Below, piece after piece: positions 1 to 9,405 of a stretch of DNA of 64,000 bases. Source of the stretch: Bacteroidia bacterium (GTDB lineage Bacteria; Bacteroidota; Bacteroidia; Bacteroidales; Prolixibacteraceae); assembly GCA_025358025.1 (NCBI GenBank), contig JANYKW010000087.1, forward strand, positions 62,001 to 126,000, written 5' to 3'. The notes beneath the pieces are model-generated. The model saw only the letters and a list, made by a program, of their open reading frames with translations, had not been told where the DNA came from and made no database searches. The position numbers and the translations under genes are program-made. Positions within the stretch are counted from its first letter, which is position 1, and every line of letters starts with the position of its first letter.

Positions 1-843
1 ATGAAGTCCGAATATACTGGTGCTGTAATCATGAGAAAATGCAGCAACATTGGCAGAATTTGATGTGACATTGTACGCATAGAAAAGCGAATCTTTGGTT
101 GCCGTATGGTAATAGATTCCGATCGCTGATCCGGCAGCAGAAAGCCCTACGAGGGTTCCTTTTCTTTCAGCAGCATCAGATTCAACATAAAGACCCTTGA
201 AATGCTTCAGGAACTCCTCGTTCGATATCATGCTCAGTGAATCCATTTTTAATAACCGGTTTCCAAGAGCAGGACTAAGTCTGAAGCGAATATATTGCGA
301 CGTTGTATCTATCTGGGACGAATCTGTTTTAAATTTTGGAATAAAACTGGAAATTCCGATCACGGTAGGTGATGCAAGGGATTTCAATTTGAATGATGAC
401 AGGTATTTGGCATCGTAATCCATGTCACTGGTCAGTTCAAATACTTTTAATGTTTGTTTGGTGGCAGTATCACCGTAAATTCGCTTATAGGTCAATCTTA
501 GTATAATTGAATCAAGCTTGGAAGTGTTATCGTAATCAGGATTGGATGAAATCCTGTATTGGGCTGCGAATCCACCATCGGTGCGGCCAAATAGTGGATC
601 GTTGAAACTTCCTATGTAGTTAAATCCCGGGTGATCAACCCTGATTTTCTCATCGGTAAAGGTAAAAGATCGTATGGATTCTGATTCTGTGAAGTTTCTG
701 GTATATATTTCAGTATTACCGGGCATAAGATTCAGACCCAGACTTTCATCCCCGCTTTTGCAACTGGTGATTAGGAGAGAGACAATAAATAAAGCCCCTA
801 TCAGGGCGAAAGCTTCAAAATTTCGATTTTTCAATGGAATCAA
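1..843 (-). CDS. DUF4270-like lipoprotein, C-terminus beyond window (partial)
   Basis: Open minus-strand frame from TTG at 843: MIPLKNRNFEAFALIGALFIVSLLITSCKSGDESLGLNLMPGNTEIYTRNF...; lipobox ITSC; DUF4270-style layout. Not in ORF track because it has no ATG and runs off the edge. Confidence 0.65.
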   Translation of the reverse strand, partial: MIPLKNRNFEAFALIGALFIVSLLITSCKSGDESLGLNLMPGNTEIYTRNFTESESIRSFTFTDEKIRVDHPGFNYIGSFNDPLFGRTDGGFAAQYRISSNPDYDNTSKLDSIILRLTYKRIYGDTATKQTLKVFELTSDMDYDAKYLSSFKLKSLASPTVIGISSFIPKFKTDSSQIDTTSQYIRFRLSPALGNRLLKMDSLSMISNEEFLKHFKGLYVESDAAERKGTLVGLSAAGSAIGIYYHTATKDSLFYAYNVTSNSANVAAFSHDYSTSIFGLH

Positions 844-866
844 CTTTTTAGTAAAATCGGCGCAAA

Positions 867-1670
867 TTATAAAATTTTATTGTAAAAATCGAAATAGGAA
901 TCAATGTAACTTTCTTTCGGCTGATAGTCGAGAAATTGCATTCCCGAGGTCTTGATATGCTGTTCGATGTTTGAATTAATCACTTCACTTCCCTGAATAA
1001 CCGCATCCGAATTGGAGAGCGCCAGCTTCGTATAATTTTCGAATGTTGGATCATTGATAACAGAAATATCTTTGAGATCAATGCCATCTTCAGCAATTTT
1101 TCGTGCCATCTCACTGTTTAGAGGGTTCTTAAATTCATCGTTGTAAACGGAATAAACGATTCGTGTATTGGCAAACAATGGATTGTCTTTGTAAGTTTTC
1201 TTAACAAAAAGTGGAACCATGCCAGTGAACCAGCCATGGCAATGGATGATGTCTGGTGACCAGCGAAGCTTGATAACTGTCTCGAGAACTCCACGGGCAA
1301 AGAAAATAGCACGTTCATCGTTGTCTTCAAATTCCATTCCATTCTCATCCTGCAGTGAATATTTTCTTTGAAAGTAATCTTCATTGTCGATAAAATAAAC
1401 CTGCATACGAGCTGTCTGAATCGATGCAACCTTTATTATCAAAGGGTGATCGTTGTCATTGATGATCAAATTCATTCCTGATAAGCGAATCACTTCATGG
1501 AGCTGGTTTCTTCGTTCGTTCACATTCCCGAAGCGTGGCATGAAGGTGCGGATCTCTTTTCCCCGTTCCTGTATTCCCTGTGGCAGATGGCGGCCAATTT
1601 CAGCAATCTCTGATTCAGGGAGATAAGGCGTGATTTCTTGTGAGATAAATAGAACCTTCTTTTTTTCCAT
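867..1670 (-). CDS. Standalone glycogen/starch synthase N-terminal (GT5-type) domain protein
   Basis: MEKKKVLFISQEITPYLPESEIAEIGRHLPQGIQERGKEIRTFMPRFG... and PDIIHCHGWFTGMVPLFVK resemble the GT5 N-terminal domain; only 267 aa, no C-terminal GT-B half. Confidence 0.8.
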   Translation of the reverse strand: MEKKKVLFISQEITPYLPESEIAEIGRHLPQGIQERGKEIRTFMPRFGNVNERRNQLHEVIRLSGMNLIINDNDHPLIIKVASIQTARMQVYFIDNEDYFQRKYSLQDENGMEFEDNDERAIFFARGVLETVIKLRWSPDIIHCHGWFTGMVPLFVKKTYKDNPLFANTRIVYSVYNDEFKNPLNSEMARKIAEDGIDLKDISVINDPTFENYTKLALSNSDAVIQGSEVINSNIEQHIKTSGMQFLDYQPKESYIDSYFDFYNKIL

Positions 1671-1692
1671 TTCTATAACTTAAAATATCTTG

Positions 1693-1700
1693 CAAAAATA
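1693..1700 (-). promoter_or_regulatory. Bacteroidota -7 element (TATTTTTG) for the GT5-N gene
   Basis: CAAAAATA on +, i.e. TAnnTTTG on -, about 22 nt upstream of the ATG at 1670. Confidence 0.45.
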
Positions 1701-1740
1701 TATAAAATTTCCGCAACTTTCAATCATTTTCAATATGCTA

Positions 1741-1895
1741 AAAGTTAAACAAAGTGAAAGTGACAAAAGTGACAAAAGATACCAGCGTGACTAAAGTTAA
1801 CTGTAGCGATCAAAAGCGACCTAAAGTTAACTAAACAAAATTTGAGACTCCATTCGTACTTTAGTCACTTAAGCTCACGCGAATCACTTATATTT
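1741..1895. repeat. Degenerate word array with inverted copies (AAAGTGAC / CTAAAGTTAACT)
   Basis: AAAGTGACAAAAGTGACAAAAG, GCGTGACTAAAGTTAACT and GCGACCTAAAGTTAACT on the left; inverted forms (TACTTTAGTCACTTAAGCTCACGCGAATCACTTA) on the right. Confidence 0.6.
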
Positions 1896-1899
1896 TCTA

Positions 1900-1907
1900 T
1901 AACTTTG
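1900..1907 (+). promoter_or_regulatory. Bacteroidota -7 element TAACTTTG for panC
   Basis: Exact TAnnTTTG, 16 nt upstream of the ATG at 1923; supports 1923 rather than 1842 as the start. Confidence 0.55.
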
Positions 1908-1922
1908 CATGTTGATTTCAAT

Positions 1923-2774
1923 ATGACAATGGAACTTTTGAAGACGATAAAGAGGTTGCAGCAGGTACTCAGCCGTGACAGAAACAGCGGTCTTACGATT
2001 GGTTTCGTTCCAACAATGGGCGCTTTGCACCAGGGCCACCTTTCATTGGTGGAGCGGGCAGGGCAGGAGAATGATCGTACAGTGGTTTCAATTTTTGTAA
2101 ATCCCAATCAGTTCAACGATCCAAACGACCTTAAGAACTATCCCAGAACGCTGGAAGCAGATCTGAAATTGCTGTCAACATTGCCATGTGATTATGTTTT
2201 TTCGCCTGACGCGGATGAGATATATCCTTACCCGGATACCCGTAAGTTCGATTTTGGTTCTTTAGAAACTGTAATGGAAGGACATTTCAGACCCGGCCAT
2301 TTTAATGGAGTTGCACAAGTCGTCAGCAGGTTATTTGAAATTGTTGGTCCGGATAAAGCCTACTTTGGACTGAAAGATTTCCAGCAATATGCAATTATCA
2401 GGAAAATGGTTGCTATGTTGAGACTTCCGATAGCGGTCTTTGGATGTGATACTGTGAGAGAAGCAGACGGGCTTGCCATGAGTTCCAGAAATGCGCTGCT
2501 CTCAAAAGATCACCGGGCTGTTGCTCCACAAATTTACTGTATCTTGCAGGAGGCACAAAAAGAGGCCCGGATTTTTTCTCCCGAAGAAGTTAAAAGACAT
2601 GTAACAGAAAAAATCAATTCGATCGGATTACTTCGCGTTGAATATTTTGAAATCGCCGATGAACTGACGCTCAAATCTGTCAATTCATGGGAAGAAAAGG
2701 GGACAAAGGTGGGCTGCATCGCTGTATTTGCCGGATCAGTCCGTTTAATTGATAATATCGTTTTTGATAAATAA
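1923..2774 (+). CDS. panC: Pantothenate synthetase (pantoate--beta-alanine ligase)
   Basis: [40 protein letters not shown]; start trimmed from 1842. Confidence 0.95.
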   Translation: MTMELLKTIKRLQQVLSRDRNSGLTIGFVPTMGALHQGHLSLVERAGQENDRTVVSIFVNPNQFNDPNDLKNYPRTLEADLKLLSTLPCDYVFSPDADEIYPYPDTRKFDFGSLETVMEGHFRPGHFNGVAQVVSRLFEIVGPDKAYFGLKDFQQYAIIRKMVAMLRLPIAVFGCDTVREADGLAMSSRNALLSKDHRAVAPQIYCILQEAQKEARIFSPEEVKRHVTEKINSIGLLRVEYFEIADELTLKSVNSWEEKGTKVGCIAVFAGSVRLIDNIVFDK

Positions 2775-2785
2775 CAATATACCAG

Positions 2786-3136
2786 ATGTTTATAGAAGTT
2801 TGCAAATCAAAAATTCACCGGGTCACTGTAACAGGTGCTGATCTCCAGTATATTGGAAGCGTAACCATTGATGAGGATCTGATGGATGCATCCAACCTTA
2901 TTGAAAATGAGAAGGTGCAGATCGTCAATATCAACAATGGAGAACGTTTTGAAACCTATGTCATTAGAGGGAAAAGGAAATCTGGTGACATTATACTCAA
3001 CGGTCCTGCAGCACGAAAGGTGGTTGTGGGCGATGTTGTTATTATTGTTTCCTACGCTTCCATGGATTTTGAAGAAGCCAAAATTTTTGAACCTTGTATA
3101 ATATTTCCGGACACAGAAACCAACAGGTTGGTATAG
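2786..3136 (+). CDS. panD: Aspartate 1-decarboxylase proenzyme
   Basis: Short protein with the self-cleavage context [14 protein letters not shown]; adjacent to panC. Confidence 0.95.
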   Translation: MFIEVCKSKIHRVTVTGADLQYIGSVTIDEDLMDASNLIENEKVQIVNINNGERFETYVIRGKRKSGDIILNGPAARKVVVGDVVIIVSYASMDFEEAKIFEPCIIFPDTETNRLV

Positions 3137-3142
3137 AATAAA

Positions 3143-4525
3143 TTGGCAAAGCTTAAAACATCTTTCGTCTGTCAGAATTGCGGTTATGCCTCTCCTAAAT
3201 GGATTGGGCATTGCTCTTCTTGTGGAGAGTGGAATACATTTCAGGAAGAGGTATCTCAACCTTCAAAAAGTCTTTCGTTCAATTCGGCAGCGCCTTTATC
3301 CTCCAAGCCTGTTACCCTCAATGAGATTGATCTGCTTGATTTGCCCCGGATCGACACAGCGAATGCTGAGTTTAACCGGGTGCTGGGTGGCGGGATGGTA
3401 CCCGGCGGACTGATTTTACTGGGAGGCGAACCCGGCATTGGAAAGTCTACGCTTGTGCTCCAGATTGCGTTGCAGCTGAAACTCCGGAAGGTACTTTATA
3501 TCTCAGGGGAGGAGAGTCTGCAACAGTTGAAGATGCGTGCTGAACGCCTGGAAGGGAATAATCCGGCCTGTTTTTTCCTTTGTGAAACGATACTCGAATC
3601 TGTTCTGGTTCATATAGACCGGGAGTCGCCTGATATTGTGATTATTGACTCCATACAGACCGTCAGCAGTGAGACGATTGAGTCGACAGCCGGTAGTGTA
3701 ACCCAGATCAGAGAGTGCACCATCGCTATCATGAAACTGGCCAAAGCAAGAAATATTGCGGTGATTCTGATCGGACATATTAACAAGGAAGGTAGTCTGG
3801 CAGGCCCCAAGGTGCTCGAGCATATCGTCGATACAGTATTGCAGTTTGAAGGAGACAGAAACCATTTATACCGGATCGTCAGATCTGTCAAGAATAGGTT
3901 TGGCTCTACATCTGAACTTGGGATTTATGAGATGCAGCAAACCGGTTTGAGGGAGGTAAGCAATCCTTCCGAGATGCTCCTCTCTTCACATAACGAAGGA
4001 TTAAGCGGAACATCTACAGCAGCAGCCATTGAAGGTATGCGTTCCTTCCTGATTGAAGTTCAGGCGTTGGTTGGCTCTGCTGCATATGGCACACCGCAAC
4101 GTTCGTCAACAGGCTACGATCTGCGCAGAATGAATATGCTGCTGGCAGTTCTGGAAAAGAGGGCAGGATTCAAATTAATGGTCAAAGATGTCTTTCTGAA
4201 TATTGCAGGAGGATTGCGGGTAGATGATCCGGCCATGGATCTGGCTGTCATTTGTGCCATTCTCTCTTCCAATTTTGATGTGGCGATAGATAAGGGAATT
4301 GCCTTTTCAGGAGAGATAGGATTGACCGGAGAGATTCGCCCTGTAGGAAGAGTGGAGCAACGCATTGCAGAAGCCCAAAAACTTGGATTTAAAGAGATTT
4401 ACATATCGAAATACAACAAGGGGGTAGATTTCTCCCGATTCGATATAAAAATTCACCAGATCGAACGGGTAGAGAAATTGGTGAGAGCCTTGTTTAGTAC
4501 TCCCACAAATCCTGCTCGTAATTAA
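3143..4525 (+). CDS. radA: DNA repair protein RadA (Sms)
   Basis: CxxC zinc motif FVCQNCGYASPKWIGHCSSCGEWNT, Walker A GGEPGIGKST, C-terminal Lon-like domain; TTG start. Confidence 0.95.
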   Translation: MAKLKTSFVCQNCGYASPKWIGHCSSCGEWNTFQEEVSQPSKSLSFNSAAPLSSKPVTLNEIDLLDLPRIDTANAEFNRVLGGGMVPGGLILLGGEPGIGKSTLVLQIALQLKLRKVLYISGEESLQQLKMRAERLEGNNPACFFLCETILESVLVHIDRESPDIVIIDSIQTVSSETIESTAGSVTQIRECTIAIMKLAKARNIAVILIGHINKEGSLAGPKVLEHIVDTVLQFEGDRNHLYRIVRSVKNRFGSTSELGIYEMQQTGLREVSNPSEMLLSSHNEGLSGTSTAAAIEGMRSFLIEVQALVGSAAYGTPQRSSTGYDLRRMNMLLAVLEKRAGFKLMVKDVFLNIAGGLRVDDPAMDLAVICAILSSNFDVAIDKGIAFSGEIGLTGEIRPVGRVEQRIAEAQKLGFKEIYISKYNKGVDFSRFDIKIHQIERVEKLVRALFSTPTNPARN

Positions 4526-5375
4526 AGATTAAATTTTTAATCCTATCCGATTCTTGTGAAGCATATGCATCAGCAGCATATTGGAGGATTGCGCGGTTAT
4601 CATATACGTTCTCCTCCTTGATGATATAACCATCAAAATTTCGCAGCAAAAACAGATCATCAAAACTGAAATTCCTTGCCCCATTCCGTTGGTTCAGCGA
4701 TTCGTTCCTGGCAAGCAGACTCCTGATCTCGGGATAGTATACCCAGAATAGTTTCTTCCTCTGAACAACTTCTTGTGCAACATCTTCCGGCCGGTAGAAT
4801 AGACGGATCGGGCAAATGCCCATAATGCGAACCTGTAAGGTAGATTTCTGCTTGTCAAAATACCAGATCTCTTTTACAATCAATTGCTTGACCTCTTCAG
4901 AGGGTATTTCTTGCTGAATAGTTACATCTTCCATCTGACCAGTCTCAAAGTTTCTGCGAGACACTGTCTTTGTAGCTGCGCCAAATTGAGATTTTACCTG
5001 ATCATAGCTTATCGGGACAGAAAATTCATTTTCATCATTGACAGGTGCATCGAAGGCTGTGATCGTATTTTCCTTGATTCCTTTCAAAAGCAGGTTAATA
5101 AGATTTATTCTTCCCTGCATTTCCACCGTGGGGAAATAGAATTTCTGGTTCATTTTTTCACGCAGGTCTATCAGTCGCCATACAGTCTTCGACCAGGTAA
5201 CATCTGCCTCACGAACACCGGGTAATGGTGCGGGTTTACGCTCTAAAGTGATCTTTTTTTCGTAAGCACTTGCATTCCTGTTTTTTACGAGATCCTCTAT
5301 ACCCTGACCCATCAGGGAGCTAAAGGAGGATACCCCAATTAAAAAGATCATTAAGAAAAACAATTTTTGTCTCAT
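4494..5375 (-). CDS. gldN: Type IX secretion / gliding protein GldN (PorN)
   Basis: WYFDKQKSTLQVRIMGICPIRLFYRPED... and position as last gene of gldKLMN; overlaps radA tail-to-tail. Confidence 0.9.
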   Translation of the reverse strand: MRQKLFFLMIFLIGVSSFSSLMGQGIEDLVKNRNASAYEKKITLERKPAPLPGVREADVTWSKTVWRLIDLREKMNQKFYFPTVEMQGRINLINLLLKGIKENTITAFDAPVNDENEFSVPISYDQVKSQFGAATKTVSRRNFETGQMEDVTIQQEIPSEEVKQLIVKEIWYFDKQKSTLQVRIMGICPIRLFYRPEDVAQEVVQRKKLFWVYYPEIRSLLARNESLNQRNGARNFSFDDLFLLRNFDGYIIKEENVYDNRAILQYAADAYASQESDRIKNLIFNYEQDLWEY

Positions 5376-5468
5376 AGCTTTATATTTTGTTTTTCAATTG
5401 CCATTGTATCTTGCTAAAATATGCTTGAATGTACCTGGTGTAATTCTTGCTCATTGGTTGTTTATCGC

Positions 5469-7010
5469 TTAATTAATTTTAAAGCTGATTGCAGATAAGG
5501 TTCTGGTAAGTCCGTCCTCACCTTTGACCAGGATGTTTTCGATATATAGGCGATTTCCGCGGGTCAGACCTTTAAATAGATCCTGTTGCTCTTGCGAAAA
5601 GCGGGCTCCATTTGTTGGTTTGTCGACAATAAATCCGCCTTTGGATGTGGATACTATAAATGAAAGAACCTGAAATTTCATCTCAAAATCAAAATCAGGA
5701 ATTTCCGCAAAGACTCCTTGTTCGGCCATCAATTCATTCTTGGATATTAATCCCTCATTTTTTCCGGCCACAGTAGCAATTGGGTTTGGTACACGTTTTA
5801 CCCTGAACTCAGCTGTTCCCATTTGTTTTGTCACCTTATCAATGGTGGCACTAACTGTAATGTATGATTTTTCAGTGATTTTTTCGGGGTAAGCCAAAAA
5901 TCCACTGGCAGTCCGTTCAATACGTCCATTTGTCATTGTGACTGAAATATCCCTTGATGAGATTCCTGGCACAGAGATTGAAATAGGATTAGCTAAACCA
6001 AAATAGAGAATATTCATCCTGGTTGGGGAAACGGTCATGGAAGGTTTAGCTACCTGATATTCCTGTTGAAAATAATAAGGTACTATCTGCCCGCTGGGAT
6101 TTTTATAGTTGATTACTCCTTTCCAGACATAGGTTCCTTCATTGGCTACCGTTGACCGGTACAATCCGGCATTCTCACCAGGAATAATAGGCAGTTTGTT
6201 GCCATTCACCAGAATTTCAGGAACTGCAGTAGTGTCGATGGCTGAAATAAATACTTTGGCTTCATATACGTCCCCTTCAAGAACGTAGTTGGATTTGGGT
6301 ATTACCTGTGCCTTCAGATTGTTGAATTTGAAAGAAGATGCATCGATCATTGTGAAAAAATAGTTGATTACATCTGATTCACTGTTGCGGATATCGCTTT
6401 GCATTTTCGACATCAGCGTCACCACAGCGATCAATGGATACCCCTGGAATTTGCTGCTTTCCCAGGATGGAGAGGTACCTTCAACACCCGGAGGATCGGA
6501 TGTGTCCAAACTTTTCATGATAGAAGCCCTCAAAGAGGTCTGACTTGTATCAATGTTGGAAAGCAGGAACGCCCGATAATCTTCGATTGCTTTTCTCAAC
6601 AAAAGACCATTTTTTTTTGTCATCATAATTTCCTCGGCAAAATTCAGATCTTCCTTGTTGACAATATCGTCCACCTTTCCTGCAGGACCATCAGCTTTCT
6701 TGACAATCATCTCTTTGAAATGTGTGATATAATTGTACAAGGTATCTGTGCGTTCTTTGATTTTGAGAACTGTGCGATTTAACTCTCCGACTTTTTCGGG
6801 ATTCTCCTGAGCGGCATTGTTAAAGTTGCTGTATACGCTTTGGTTTTTGTTGTTGAAATTTTCAATTGTCTTCATGAATCCCTGATCAACCAGTGCAAAT
6901 GCATCTACAACGGATTTGTCAACATTGAGTGCCAGCATAGCCGTTAAAACCAGGTACATCAGGCTGATCATTCGTTGCCGGGGCGTTTCCGGACAGTTTT
7001 TTACTCCCAT
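5469..7010 (-). CDS. gldM: Type IX secretion / gliding protein GldM (PorM)
   Basis: MGVKNCPETPRQRMISLMYLVLTAMLALNVDKSVVDAF N-terminal TM; position between gldL and gldN. Confidence 0.95.
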   Translation of the reverse strand: MGVKNCPETPRQRMISLMYLVLTAMLALNVDKSVVDAFALVDQGFMKTIENFNNKNQSVYSNFNNAAQENPEKVGELNRTVLKIKERTDTLYNYITHFKEMIVKKADGPAGKVDDIVNKEDLNFAEEIMMTKKNGLLLRKAIEDYRAFLLSNIDTSQTSLRASIMKSLDTSDPPGVEGTSPSWESSKFQGYPLIAVVTLMSKMQSDIRNSESDVINYFFTMIDASSFKFNNLKAQVIPKSNYVLEGDVYEAKVFISAIDTTAVPEILVNGNKLPIIPGENAGLYRSTVANEGTYVWKGVINYKNPSGQIVPYYFQQEYQVAKPSMTVSPTRMNILYFGLANPISISVPGISSRDISVTMTNGRIERTASGFLAYPEKITEKSYITVSATIDKVTKQMGTAEFRVKRVPNPIATVAGKNEGLISKNELMAEQGVFAEIPDFDFEMKFQVLSFIVSTSKGGFIVDKPTNGARFSQEQQDLFKGLTRGNRLYIENILVKGEDGLTRTLSAISFKIN

Positions 7011-7030
7011 GAGGGTTGCAGTTGATTAGA

Positions 7031-8005
7031 TTAACCTTTGATATTCATTGCCCCAAGCATATTCCCGTAAACCTGGTTTAGTGCTTCCAGATTTTTGTTC
7101 ATGCGCTCAGTTAATTGATGGTATTTTTTAGCTTCGTCCATGGTATCGTTGACCAATCTTTGTAACCCTTCCTGATCAGTTACGCTCCTAGAAGAAGTTT
7201 CCGTCAATTTTTTTACATTTTGAAGATGAAGCTCATAGGATGAATTCAATGAAGCAAGACTGGAATTCATTTTTAAAATCTCTCCGGAATATGATTTTGA
7301 ATTTTCGTTGAGGGACGAAAAATCCTTGTGGATAGAATCTGAAAATTCCTTGTATGAAGAGGATAATTTTTCGGTAGTGGAAGCAAGCTGCTGGTTGATT
7401 TTTTTTGTTGAATCGGTAAAAGATTCTGCCATTTCCTTGGAGGAGCCTGAAATTAACCTGGAGGAATGTTCGTAACTGTGAACAAGATCGCCAAGAGAGC
7501 GTTCGACAGCTACTGTAGCTTTGTTGTTCACTTCCGAGAATGTATTCATCGACTGGGAAGCACTTCCGAGGTTTTTTATATACATTTCTGTAGCCAGGGT
7601 GGCAGTAGAAATTTCTGATATACCTTTTGCCGTATTGGTCAGATCCTGAAGTCCCTTTTTTAGTTTGTTTAACATTTCGGGCGTGATCTCAGCTTTTTCA
7701 AGCATCTCATCAAGCCCCTGGGTTGGAGATTTCACCGGAAGATTGATTTCCTCTTCAAATTCGAAATCAGGACTTAGCTGAGGATAAACTTTGGCCCAGT
7801 CCGGAGTTTCAACCATTGGTTCGAATGCCGAAAGAAAAAATATCAGTGCTTCGCACGACATTCCAATCATCAGCATTGTTCCGCCTCCAGTCCAATGTTG
7901 TAATTTAAAAAGAGCTCCCAACAGCACGACAGATGCGCCAATGCTGTAAAAATAATTCATGGTGGATCTCCATTTGTGAGAGTGTGTCAGTTCAATTATT
8001 CCCAT
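7031..8005 (-). CDS. gldL: Type IX secretion / gliding motor protein GldL (PorL)
   Basis: MNYFYSIGASVVLLGALFKLQHWTGGGTMLMIGMSCEALIFFLSAFEP two-TM N-terminus; start trimmed from 8101 to MGIIELTH. Confidence 0.93.
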   Translation of the reverse strand: MGIIELTHSHKWRSTMNYFYSIGASVVLLGALFKLQHWTGGGTMLMIGMSCEALIFFLSAFEPMVETPDWAKVYPQLSPDFEFEEEINLPVKSPTQGLDEMLEKAEITPEMLNKLKKGLQDLTNTAKGISEISTATLATEMYIKNLGSASQSMNTFSEVNNKATVAVERSLGDLVHSYEHSSRLISGSSKEMAESFTDSTKKINQQLASTTEKLSSSYKEFSDSIHKDFSSLNENSKSYSGEILKMNSSLASLNSSYELHLQNVKKLTETSSRSVTDQEGLQRLVNDTMDEAKKYHQLTERMNKNLEALNQVYGNMLGAMNIKG

Positions 8006-8027
8006 TGTATGTTTATTTCTGTAATTA

Positions 8028-9374
8028 TTAAAAATCGTCACCAAATGAGGAACGCACACATCTAAATCCGACATAGGACTTTGCAGTATCCTGGTATTCA
8101 AAAGTACGTGTTCCGACCTGAATGTAATAAGCTATATCTTTCCATGAACCTCCTCTGATTACTTTGCGTTTCATTGTCGGAGGATCATCGGGTAATGCAT
8201 TGTATTCGAAATTTGGGTTCAGATCATGCATAAAATTGTACGTAGACTCGTCGTATGCAGTAATTGTCCATTCCGCCACATTACCTGACATATCATATAA
8301 TCCGTAGCCGTTAGGTTCATAGGTAGCAACTTTGATGGATGCTTTTCCACCATCATCACTGTAATTGCCTCGCATTGGTTTAAAATTTGCCAGAAAACAG
8401 CCTGTTCTTGAGCGTGTATAGTAACCTCCCCATGGGTACATTGAATTATCCAGACCACCTCGGGCTGCAAGTTCCCATTCGGCTTCAGAAGGTAGCCTGT
8501 AGTCCTGCACAGCATAATCTCCTTTGTCGGAAAGGCTTTTGTTTTTGAAATTGGTTCTCCACATGCAGAACGCTTTGGACTGTTTCCAGCTAACGCCTAC
8601 AACCGGATAGTCATCGAAACTGGGATGAGAAAAATACATCTTGGCCCAGGGTTCGTTGAAGGCGTAAGTGAAGTCACGTATCCACACCAGTGTATCCGGA
8701 TAGATGTTTACGGCTTCAGTCATGACAAAACTGGAACGGTTTTGTATTGGAACAACTTTCCCGCTTTGATCGACTATACTACCAGTATAGGCTTGTTTCG
8801 CATAATCGTATGAATTCTGGCGGCGGGCAGCTTGCTGAAGATCAACCCAATAGTAGTTGTAATTCAGTTTTCTGATGTCAAGCTCTTTTTTTCCAAAAAT
8901 TCTTTCGCTCTTGTCGTAGTAGAGTTGCTCCAGTTCAGGAGCAAAATCTGCCTTTCTCCAGTTTAATGTGACACTCCAGTCCAGAATGGCAGGATCAATA
9001 GGATCGCCTTTGCGGGTTGTTGTTGGCTTAAATTCAGGAAATTTTTGCGACAACAAATCCCTGGCAATGGAATCACGAACCCAGTAAACAAACTGCCGGT
9101 ATTCGTTGTTGGTAATTTCGGTGTCATCCATCCAGAAAGAGGCCAAGTCCACTGTTCTGGTTGGTGTGGTAACTCCTGTGATATCCTGATCGGAAGGCCC
9201 CATATTGAAGCTGCGTCCTGGTATCAATACCATCCCCTGGGGAGACGGTTCCAGGTATTTCCCTCTTTTTTGAACACCCACCAATTCACCATTTCCGGAA
9301 TTTCGACATCCGGAAAATAGCAGCATGACTGACATGCTACCATAAGCAAACAATCGTTTTATCGTTCGACTCAT
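8028..9374 (-). CDS. gldK: Type IX secretion / gliding lipoprotein GldK (PorK), FGE-sulfatase domain
   Basis: Lipobox LLFSGC; FGE motifs MVLIPGRSFNMG, DYRLPSEAEWELAARGG, NGYGLYDMSGNVAEW, KVIRGGSW. ORF extends to 9398; start 9374 preferred. Confidence 0.95.
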   Translation of the reverse strand: MSRTIKRLFAYGSMSVMLLFSGCRNSGNGELVGVQKRGKYLEPSPQGMVLIPGRSFNMGPSDQDITGVTTPTRTVDLASFWMDDTEITNNEYRQFVYWVRDSIARDLLSQKFPEFKPTTTRKGDPIDPAILDWSVTLNWRKADFAPELEQLYYDKSERIFGKKELDIRKLNYNYYWVDLQQAARRQNSYDYAKQAYTGSIVDQSGKVVPIQNRSSFVMTEAVNIYPDTLVWIRDFTYAFNEPWAKMYFSHPSFDDYPVVGVSWKQSKAFCMWRTNFKNKSLSDKGDYAVQDYRLPSEAEWELAARGGLDNSMYPWGGYYTRSRTGCFLANFKPMRGNYSDDGGKASIKVATYEPNGYGLYDMSGNVAEWTITAYDESTYNFMHDLNPNFEYNALPDDPPTMKRKVIRGGSWKDIAYYIQVGTRTFEYQDTAKSYVGFRCVRSSFGDDF

Positions 9375-9405
9375 ATCTTGTGAACCAATATATTTCATTC
9401 CAAAG

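Noticed and set aside
1842-1922. N-terminal extension of PanC in the ORF track
   Set aside because: Extension translates the word array and the promoter; the homologous start is at 1923.
8006-8101. N-terminal extension of GldL overlapping gldK
   Set aside because: The extension is out-of-frame gldK coding sequence; MGIIELTH at 8005 is the likely start.
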